A stretch of 42,305 nucleotides of DNA from Caulobacterales bacterium. Lineage in GTDB: Bacteria > Pseudomonadota > Alphaproteobacteria > Caulobacterales > Caulobacteraceae. The notes under the pieces are model-generated. The model ran no database searches, was not told the DNA's origin, and saw nothing but the letters and a program-made list of their open reading frames with translations. Of the stretch, positions 36,215 through 42,305 are shown in pieces (position 1 is the stretch's first letter; the number at the start of each line of letters is the position of its first letter). The position numbers and the translations under genes are program-made. Location: positions 1 to 42,305 of the forward strand of contig CANJOB010000006.1 of the NCBI GenBank assembly GCA_947475655.1, written 5' to 3'.

Positions 36215-37356
36215 TTGCGATACGTCTCGGCCAGCTTGTCGACAAAGGCGCTCATGGCCGCCACCGCCGCGCCGCAGTCGCCGGGATCGACGCTCTCGGC
36301 GGAATTGTGGCTGATGCCCTCGGCGCAGCGGATGAACAGCATCGAGACCGGACAGAGCGGCCCCAGCACCATGGCGTCGTGGCCCGCGCCACTGAGCATG
36401 CGGAAATCGCCCTGGCCGGTGGTCGCCACCGCCTCGGCCAGCAGGCCGCTCAATTTGGGATCGCAGGGACAGCCGGCCAGGTCCTGCATCTGCACCACCT
36501 CGACCTCCAGCCCGCGGTCGGCGGCGATCTTGGCCAAGGCCGCCTTCACCGTCTCGGCGGTGGCGTTGCGGAAGGCGCGGTCGCCGGCGCGCAGGTCGAT
36601 GCCGATCTCCGTGGCGCCGACGATGACGTTGAAGGCGCCGGTCGAGGGCAGGATGCGCCCCACCGTGCCGACCATGTCGCCGCCGGCCTCGCGGCAGATG
36701 CGCTCCACCGCCAGCACCGCCTCAGCGGCGGCGGCGAGGCTATCCTTGCGCAGCCGCATCGGCGTGGTGCCGGCATGCCCCGCCACGCCCCGATAGGTGG
36801 CCTTTATCCTGAGCTGGGCGGCGATGGCGGTGACGACGCCGAGCGGCAGTTCTTCGGCCTCCAGCACCGGGCCCTGTTCGATATGGGCCTCTAGATAGGC
36901 GAATACCTCGCCCGGGGCCCGCTTGGCCGTGGACGCCCGCTTCGAGTCGAGGCCGAAGTCCTCCAGCGCCTGGGCCAGGGTGACGCCTCGGCTGTCGGTG
37001 AGGTCCAGCGCCGCGGGGTCGACTCCCTGCACCAGGGCGCGGCTGCACAACATCGACTGCGGGAAACGCGAGCCCTCCTCGTCGCCGAAGCCGATCACCT
37101 CGACGGCGAAGGGTAGCCGCCGCCCGGCGTTGTGCAGCGCCTGCACCGTCTCTATCCCCAGCATCACCCCCAGCGGCCCGTCGTAGCGGCCGGCATCGTG
37201 AACGCTGTCGATGTGCGAGCCGATCAGCAGGGCCGGGGCGCCGGGCTCCGCGCCCTCATAGCGGCCAAGCAGGTTGCCGATGGGATCGAGGTGAACGGCC
37301 ATGCCGGCATGCTCCATCCAGCCGCTGACCACGTCCAGGGTGCGGGCGTGGGCCAC
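36211..37356 (-). CDS. Open remainder of allantoate amidohydrolase (M20 family)
   Basis: The 381-residue open part from a GTG (37356) lacks about 42 residues of the native N-terminus. It keeps the metal ligands and catalytic marks: GSHIDSVHDAGRYDGPLG, GFGDEEGSRFPQSM with the Glu pair, the dimerisation domain with YRGVAGHAGTTPM, and GAGHDAMVL then GISHNSAESVDP near the end. The GTG has no strong ribosome-binding site; whether translation restarts here is unknown. Relatives act on allantoate, N-carbamoyl-amino acids or ureidoglycine; the neighbours favour allantoate. Confidence 0.8.
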   Translation of the reverse strand: MAHARTLDVVSGWMEHAGMAVHLDPIGNLLGRYEGAEPGAPALLIGSHIDSVHDAGRYDGPLGVMLGIETVQALHNAGRRLPFAVEVIGFGDEEGSRFPQSMLCSRALVQGVDPAALDLTDSRGVTLAQALEDFGLDSKRASTAKRAPGEVFAYLEAHIEQGPVLEAEELPLGVVTAIAAQLRIKATYRGVAGHAGTTPMRLRKDSLAAAAEAVLAVERICREAGGDMVGTVGRILPSTGAFNVIVGATEIGIDLRAGDRAFRNATAETVKAALAKIAADRGLEVEVVQMQDLAGCPCDPKLSGLLAEAVATTGQGDFRMLSGAGHDAMVLGPLCPVSMLFIRCAEGISHNSAESVDPGDCGAAVAAMSAFVDKLAETYRK

Positions 37357-37482
37357 GGTCAGGTAGGGTCGGAACAGGATGCCCTCCTCCTAGCTGAACG
37401 GCGCGGCCCCCAGCTGGTCGCAGCGGGCCACCGCCCGCCGTCCCGCCTCGCCCTGCGCCGTCGTCGCCAGCATCGTGCTCAT
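36211..37482 (-). pseudogene. Allantoate amidohydrolase gene with an in-frame TAG near its start
   Basis: The full frame starts at ATG 37482 (MSTMLATTAQGEAGR, with AGGACAGG just upstream) and runs to a TGA at 36211, 424 codons. TAG at 37390-37392 interrupts it at codon 31, inside the conserved N-terminal stretch RCDQLGAAPFS-stop-EEGILFRPYLT. A Glu codon (GAG) or similar would restore it by one base change. The product would be the Zn/Mn M20-family enzyme that takes allantoate toward ureidoglycolate. The rest of the protein looks fully conserved, so the lesion is recent or an error. It heads a run of four-base overlaps with uraD, puuD and uraH, so loss of translation could have polar effects. 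Confidence 0.78.
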
Positions 37483-37605
37483 CCTGTCCTGCCCGGACCG
37501 CCCACTCTGCACAAAGGCGCCGCTTTCCGCGACAGCGGGCCGGATATTATTTCGCGAAGGACTTTCCTGCTTGGCGAACAGACGATCCTGCTATGGATAG
37601 CCCCC

Positions 37606-39189
37606 ATGCTCCACACCACCCGCAGCCGGCGCGGCATGGCCGTTTCCCCCCATCACCTGGCCAGCCAGGCCGGGCTTTCCGTGCTCAAGGAGGGCGGCGG
37701 CGCCGTCGAGGCCGCCGTAGCCGTCGCCGCGACCCTGGCCGTGGTCTATCCGCACATGAACAGCCTGGGCGGCGACAGTTTCTGGGTCGTCACCCGCCCC
37801 GGGCACGAGCCGGTCTATGTCGATGCCTGCGGTCGCGCCGGGGCAGGCGTGAACCTCGCCCTTTACCGCGACCAGGGCCTCAGCGCCGTGCCCTGGCGCG
37901 GTCCGTTGGCCGCCAACACCGTGGCCGGAACCCTGTCGGGCTGGGCCGCCGCGCTCGCCGCCGCCCCTTCCCGCCTGCCGCTGGCGCGGCTGGTCGAACA
38001 GGCCATCGGCCATGCCCGCGACGGGGTGGTGATGACCGAGAGCTTCTCCGACACCCTGGGCGCCAAGCGCGCCGAGCTGGAGGGCGCGCCCGGGTTCGCC
38101 GACCTCTACCTGCCGGGCGGCGCGGTCCCGCAGCCAGGGACGGTGCTGCGCCAGCCGGCCCTGGCGACGACGCTGGAGCGGCTGGCCGGGGACGGGCTGG
38201 GCGACTTCTACCGCGGCGGCCTGGCCCGCGACGTCGCCGCCGACCTCGCGGCCGCCGGTTCACCCATCACCCTGGCCGACCTCGAGGCGCACCGGAGCGA
38301 GACCACCGTCCCCCTGCGGCTGCTCCTGGCAGACGCCACCCTCTACAACAGCCGCCCTCCGACCCAGGGCCTGGCGTCGCTGATGATCCTGGGCCTGTTC
38401 GACCGGCTGGGGTTGAAGGAGGCGGAGGGCTTCGACTACCTGCACAACATCGTCGAGGCGACCAAACAGGCGTTCCTGGTCCGCGACCGATATGTGGGCG
38501 ATCCGGCCTACATGACCATCGACCCGCAGGCCCTGCTGGACGACGAGGCCGAATTCGACCGCATGGCCGCGCGGATCGACCCCAAACGCGCCCTGCCCTG
38601 GCCGCAGCCGCCGTCGGCCGGCGACACGGTCTGGTTCGGGGCCATCGACAGCGAAGGCTGCGCGGTGAGCGCCATTCAAAGCACCTATTTCGAGTTCGGC
38701 TCCGGCGTGGTCTCCCCCAGCACCGGCATCGTCTTCCAGAACCGCGGCGCCAGCTTCAGGATCGCCGAGGACGGCTGGAACGCGCTCAAGCCCGGACGCA
38801 AGCCGTTCCACACCCTCAACCCCGCCCTGGCCCAGTTCGACGATGGCCGGACCATGGTCTATGGCGCCATGGGCGGCGAGGGACAGCCGCAGAGCCAGTC
38901 GGCGATCTTCACCCGCTACGCCCGTTTCGGTCAGACCCTGCAGCAGGCGCTGACCGCTCCGCGCTGGCTGCTGGGGCGCACCTGGGGCGAGGAGAGCGTG
39001 ACCCTGAAGCTGGAGGACCGCTTCGACCCGGCGGTGGTCCAGGCCCTGCGCAACGCCGGCCACAACGTCGAACTTCTGGCCCCCTTCACCGCCACCATGG
39101 GACACGGCGGCGCCCTGGTGCGCCACGCCGACGGAACCTTCGAAGGCGCCGCCGACCCGCGCAGCGACGGGGCCGTCGCCGCCTGGTAA
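37606..39189 (+). CDS. Gamma-glutamyltransferase-family amidohydrolase, HpxW-like candidate
   Basis: A 527-residue Ntn-hydrolase precursor. It has HHLASQAGLSVLKEGGGAVE and HMNSLGGDSFWVV in the large-subunit part, then the maturation/catalytic Thr341 in GDTVWFGAID, followed by SAIQSTYFEFGSGVVSP and GAMGGEGQPQSQ. Cleavage before Thr341 would give the active heterodimer. There is no signal peptide, so it is cytoplasmic, unlike classical Ggt. In Klebsiella the related HpxW hydrolyses oxamate at the end of allantoin use; the purine context here makes that the best guess, but a glutathione or cyclic-amide role is possible. It is divergent from the amidohydrolase gene. Confidence 0.88.
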   Translation: MLHTTRSRRGMAVSPHHLASQAGLSVLKEGGGAVEAAVAVAATLAVVYPHMNSLGGDSFWVVTRPGHEPVYVDACGRAGAGVNLALYRDQGLSAVPWRGPLAANTVAGTLSGWAAALAAAPSRLPLARLVEQAIGHARDGVVMTESFSDTLGAKRAELEGAPGFADLYLPGGAVPQPGTVLRQPALATTLERLAGDGLGDFYRGGLARDVAADLAAAGSPITLADLEAHRSETTVPLRLLLADATLYNSRPPTQGLASLMILGLFDRLGLKEAEGFDYLHNIVEATKQAFLVRDRYVGDPAYMTIDPQALLDDEAEFDRMAARIDPKRALPWPQPPSAGDTVWFGAIDSEGCAVSAIQSTYFEFGSGVVSPSTGIVFQNRGASFRIAEDGWNALKPGRKPFHTLNPALAQFDDGRTMVYGAMGGEGQPQSQSAIFTRYARFGQTLQQALTAPRWLLGRTWGEESVTLKLEDRFDPAVVQALRNAGHNVELLAPFTATMGHGGALVRHADGTFEGAADPRSDGAVAAW

Positions 39190-39211
39190 GGGGCGACGGC
39201 CGCGTTACGGA

Positions 39212-42070
39212 TCAGAACTTGAAGCGGACGCCCGCCACGAAGCGGCGGCCGATCTGGTCATAGATCGCCGGGTTCGAACTGAAGAAGTTCACCGACGAGA
39301 TCTGCGGCGCCCACGGCGGCGCCTGATCGAAGACGTTCAGGATGTTCAGGTAAGCCGTCCAGTCACCGCCGCTCGGACCGTCGAAGTCGTAGCTGATGCT
39401 GGCGTCGTGATAGACAATGGCGGCGACGGTGTTGTCGTCGATATCCACGCCCTTGACGAACGTCGTGTCATACTTGCCGCCGTTCAGCAGGCGAGCGCGC
39501 CAAGTGACGCCCCACTTGTCCTGCTTGTAGGCCGCGTCGAGCGAGGCGGTCCACTTCGGCTGGTCGTATTGCCCTGCGCGGTCGATCATCGCCGATCCGG
39601 GGGTGGTGGTGCTGTTCTCGAACGCCCGGCCGCCCAGGAAGCGGATAGCCATGTTGCCGCGGTAGACCGGGAAGCGGTAGGAGGCTTCGAAGTCGATGCC
39701 GCGGTTGACCAGGCTGCTCAGGTTCAGATTGAACTGAGTCCAGTTCACGACCGCGTCGGAGATCGACGAAATCGTGGCGCACACCGTCGGGTTCTTGTCG
39801 ATCAGGCACTGGTTAAGCGCGACCTGTTGCGACAGGAAGCCGATCGCGCCGGCGATTTCGATCTTGTAGTAGTCGACCGAGGCGAGGAAGCCCGGCAGGA
39901 AGGTCGGCTGCAGCACCACGCCGTAGCTGATGGTGTCGGCCACTTCCGGCTTGAGGTTCGGGTTGCCGGCGTTCAGCAGGCCCTGCATGAACACGCCGCG
40001 ATTCGTCAGCGGATTGTTGACGACGATGCCGTTGTTGCCCACGCCGCTGGAGAACAGCTCACCGACGTTTGGCGCGCGGATGTCGCGCGAACGCGTCACC
40101 CGGAACCGCACGTCCTCGACCGGCGACCAGGAAGCGCCGAGCTTCCACGTCGTCACCGCGCCGCTGGTGCTGTAGTCGGTGCGGCGGACCGCGCCGTTCA
40201 CGTCGAGGCTGTCGAAGAACGGACGGTCTTCAACGATCGGCACGTTGAGTTCGGCGAACACTTCCCTCACCGAATATTTGCCGGCGAACGGCGCGCCGTT
40301 GCCGAACGTCCAGCCGCCCTGGCGTCCCACCAAGGTGGCCGGGAAGCCGCGGATGTTGCCGGCCGCGAGAATCCGCGGCGCAACGGCGTCGGTGACTTGC
40401 GTGGCCTCCTCCCGGCGGTACTCGCCGCCGAAGGCGATCGCGACGGGAGACGCCCAAAGGCTGAAGAGATTGCGCCGTGCGTCCAGGGAGACGACGTCCT
40501 GGATGTATTCCAGCTCGCGCCAGTGAGTGCCGCGCCAATAGCCCGCGACTTCGTCGCTGGACGCGCCTTCACCGAAGGGATTGAACGGCACACAGCCGGG
40601 GTTTTCGCCAAACAGGAAGGTGGAGCGGCAGACGATCTGGCCGGCCGGGTTGCGGATGGTGTCGATGGACGCGAAGTACTTCACGACGTCGGCATTGTTG
40701 CGGTTATCCACGCGCCAGGTGCTTTGGCCGTGGGTGTAGTAGGCGTTGAAGTTGAACCCGGAGATCTCGCCCTTCAGGCCGCCCGCAAACCGGTTCACCT
40801 TCACGGTCGTGTCGATCATCAGCTCGCCGCCCTCGGAATCGTAGCGGCCCATCACGAAGGACGTGAGGCGGTTCTGATCCATCAGCGCGGCGACCGGGGC
40901 CGGCATGAAGGGGTTGTCGCGAAAGATCGTCGGCGCCCCGGCGGTGGTCGGGTGATAGACGTCGAACTGGAAGGCGGAGAGGTTTTCCGAACCGTGTGAA
41001 ATCTCACCGAAAGCGGTGATCTCGGGCGTGATGTCATATTCGCCGTGAACGAAGACGTTCACGTTCGGCTTCATCGCCGAACCGGCGCCGACGCGGATCA
41101 GGTCGCCGTTGCCGCCGAGCTGAGAGTTGGATCCCACATACCCCGGCACGCCGAAGTCATGCTGGAAGGTCGAACCGTCCGGGCGGAAACGAAGACCGCG
41201 CAGCGGGCCGGCGACGACAAGGCCGCCGAAGGCGCCGGTCGAACCGCGGATGTTGTCGGCGCGGCGGCGGCGCGGCGTCGCGCCGGCCGGATCGACGATG
41301 CCGTCGATGGAGCCGAACTGGGTCCAGGGCCGGCTGCCGCGGAAATTCACGCCCAGATTGTTGAGCCGGTAGTAGTCGGCCGACGCGATGATGCGGGCGC
41401 GGCCGTCCAGCAGCGATTTGCCGTAGGCCAGCTCGACCTTGAAGTTCTCGTAGTCGTTTCTGGAAGAAATGCCGCCTTGGAACTCGCCCTTGAACCCGGT
41501 GAAGCGTGTGTTCAGGACAAAGTTGACGACGCCGGCGACGGCGTCGGAGCCGTAGGCCGCCGAGGCGCCGCCGGTGACGATGTCGACCCGCTCGACCAGC
41601 GCGCTGGGGAAGTTGTTGACGTCCGGAACCCCGAACTGGTTGGTCGGCACCGACCGGCGTCCGTCCAGCAGCACCAGCGTCCGCGCCGGGCCCAATGCGC
41701 GGAGCGAAAGCAGGTTGCTGCCCGCGCCGCCGTTGTTGGCGCTGAGCACCGTCGCGGTCGATTGCGCCGACCCTTTCAGCTGCGGCAGGGAGTTGAGCGA
41801 CTCCGCCAGGGTGTTCGGATTATAGTTCTTCAGGTTCTCAGCGGTGATGACCGTCAGGGGCGTCGGCGCCTGGGCGCCGTTCGTCACCGCGCGCGAACCG
41901 GTCACGACGATCTCGGATACCGCGCCCGCTTCCTGCGCGCTTGCAGCCCCGGCGATCATCAGCGCCAGGACTGATCCCGCCGTGAGAAGAGGGCGGCGGT
42001 AGGCGTGGGCCCCGGCAGGCTTTCCGGCCGGGTTGCTGGACGCTTTACGGTATTGCATTGCCTTGTTCAT
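39212..42070 (-). CDS. TonB-dependent receptor of the purine/ureide cluster
   Basis: A 952-residue outer-membrane active importer. An extended N-terminus (about 45 residues) ends in a signal peptide (GSVLALMIAGAASAQEA). Then come the TonB-box-like SEIVVTGSRAV, the plug (LNSLPQLKGS, LLDGRRSVPTNQFG, VDIVTGGASAAYGSDAVAGVVNFVL) and a long barrel closing with IGRRFVAGVRFKF, a C-terminal Phe. GGGAGGA precedes the ATG. This is the large Oar-unrelated type often used for sugars or other organic nutrients. Its place next to the ureide genes suggests uptake of urate, allantoin or a nucleoside (inference). It is convergent with the HpxW-like gene (22 bases between stops). Confidence 0.93.
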   Translation of the reverse strand: MNKAMQYRKASSNPAGKPAGAHAYRRPLLTAGSVLALMIAGAASAQEAGAVSEIVVTGSRAVTNGAQAPTPLTVITAENLKNYNPNTLAESLNSLPQLKGSAQSTATVLSANNGGAGSNLLSLRALGPARTLVLLDGRRSVPTNQFGVPDVNNFPSALVERVDIVTGGASAAYGSDAVAGVVNFVLNTRFTGFKGEFQGGISSRNDYENFKVELAYGKSLLDGRARIIASADYYRLNNLGVNFRGSRPWTQFGSIDGIVDPAGATPRRRRADNIRGSTGAFGGLVVAGPLRGLRFRPDGSTFQHDFGVPGYVGSNSQLGGNGDLIRVGAGSAMKPNVNVFVHGEYDITPEITAFGEISHGSENLSAFQFDVYHPTTAGAPTIFRDNPFMPAPVAALMDQNRLTSFVMGRYDSEGGELMIDTTVKVNRFAGGLKGEISGFNFNAYYTHGQSTWRVDNRNNADVVKYFASIDTIRNPAGQIVCRSTFLFGENPGCVPFNPFGEGASSDEVAGYWRGTHWRELEYIQDVVSLDARRNLFSLWASPVAIAFGGEYRREEATQVTDAVAPRILAAGNIRGFPATLVGRQGGWTFGNGAPFAGKYSVREVFAELNVPIVEDRPFFDSLDVNGAVRRTDYSTSGAVTTWKLGASWSPVEDVRFRVTRSRDIRAPNVGELFSSGVGNNGIVVNNPLTNRGVFMQGLLNAGNPNLKPEVADTISYGVVLQPTFLPGFLASVDYYKIEIAGAIGFLSQQVALNQCLIDKNPTVCATISSISDAVVNWTQFNLNLSSLVNRGIDFEASYRFPVYRGNMAIRFLGGRAFENSTTTPGSAMIDRAGQYDQPKWTASLDAAYKQDKWGVTWRARLLNGGKYDTTFVKGVDIDDNTVAAIVYHDASISYDFDGPSGGDWTAYLNILNVFDQAPPWAPQISSVNFFSSNPAIYDQIGRRFVAGVRFKF

Positions 42071-42176
42071 CTGTCCTCCCCTTGCTCTGACGCCGGACGT
42101 TGCCGGTTAGAGCTGCGAATCCGAGTTGGCGCATGCGGCCAACATTGGATTCAGCCGTGTACGTCGTCAGATGTTT

Positions 42177-42305
42177 TGAGACAGTTGGGGTTCGGATTTA
42201 GCGGAGAGTGGACCTCATCTGGGGTTGATATTTAGGCGGCGATTTTGCGGTGCTGCAAGCGCCGATGTTCGATGGTCTGGCGTTTGATGTGGGCCCGCTG
42301 GCGCA
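42177..42305. mobile_element. Probable end of an IS3-family insertion sequence (cut by the window edge)
   Basis: The last 129 bases hold a partial transposase-like C-terminus and, just beyond its stop, a run starting TGAGACAGTTGGGG that may be the terminal inverted repeat. The other end lies outside the window, so the boundary and any target duplication cannot be checked. It sits 107 bases upstream of the receptor start. Confidence 0.45.
42232..42305 (-). CDS. Partial transposase C-terminus (IS3-family-like)
   Basis: Only 23 codons and a TAA are present, on the minus strand: RAHIKRQTIEHRRLQHRKIAA. From memory this basic ending (IKRQTIE...RRLQHRK) matches the C-terminus of IS3-group transposases from alphaproteobacteria. 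The gene's 5' part is off the window. Too short for certainty. Confidence 0.5.
   Translation of the reverse strand, partial: RQRAHIKRQTIEHRRLQHRKIAA

Noticed and set aside
37132-39189. 685-aa version of the HpxW-like protein
   Set aside because: The extra N-terminus is antisense to the amidohydrolase gene; homology-like sequence begins at the ATG at 37606.

Overview
The window is high-GC DNA with the look of a Caulobacteraceae-type alphaproteobacterium (Caulobacter/Phenylobacterium relatives). The signs are two large TonB-dependent receptors, alphaproteobacterial-type Pho boxes, a LigD/Ku end-joining pair, candidate EcfG (general stress sigma) promoters, tightly overlapping genes and very long antisense shadow ORFs. 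The genus is an inference. I saw no tRNA, rRNA, CRISPR array or phage.

Layout. 0.1-5.5 kb holds small housekeeping and stress genes: a 2-hydroxyacid dehydrogenase and TauE/SafE permease pair, a secreted calcium-repeat protein, a CMD-family protein, YceI, a secreted cupin, DUF488, and a small membrane pair (holin/YqjE-like plus DUF883). 5.6-10.5 kb is a non-homologous end-joining locus: ligD (phosphoesterase-ligase-polymerase order), a CPA1 antiporter and ku. ligD is cut by a single in-frame TGA where the family normally has Trp. 10.5-15.6 kb carries a hybrid PAS histidine kinase, a convergent-gene palindromic repeat, a glycerate 2-kinase and a secreted Ig-like protein. 15.6-20.4 kb is the phosphate operon pstS-pstC-pstA-pstB-phoU behind a three-repeat Pho box, with a small broken gene after phoU. 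20.6-24.2 kb holds an unrecognised secreted protein divergent from a TonB-dependent receptor that has its own Pho box, so this receptor is probably phosphate-starvation regulated. 24.3-26.7 kb has dctA and an SDR.

26.8-42.1 kb is a purine and ureide catabolic island: xdhABC (xanthine to urate), puuD (urate to 5-hydroxyisourate), uraH, uraD (to allantoin), puuE (to allantoate), an allantoate amidohydrolase gene, a cytoplasmic gamma-glutamyltransferase-like enzyme that may act like oxamate amidohydrolase HpxW, a BASS-type transporter, a GlcG-type secreted protein and a TonB-dependent receptor that is the likely outer-membrane importer. Most genes overlap by 1, 4 or 8 bases, implying coupled translation. 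The allantoate amidohydrolase gene carries an in-frame TAG near its start. The right edge holds what looks like the end of an IS3-family element just upstream of the receptor.

The most striking features are three separate single-base nonsense lesions (ligD, a 75-codon small gene, allantoate amidohydrolase), a palindromic element between ku and the histidine kinase that reads as an EcfG-type promoter on both strands, and the Pho box in front of the first TonB receptor. I do not see a clear-cut new defence or mobile system. The best candidates for undescribed biology are the Pho-linked receptor with its secreted neighbour, and the receptor/HpxW-like/BASS additions to the purine pathway.
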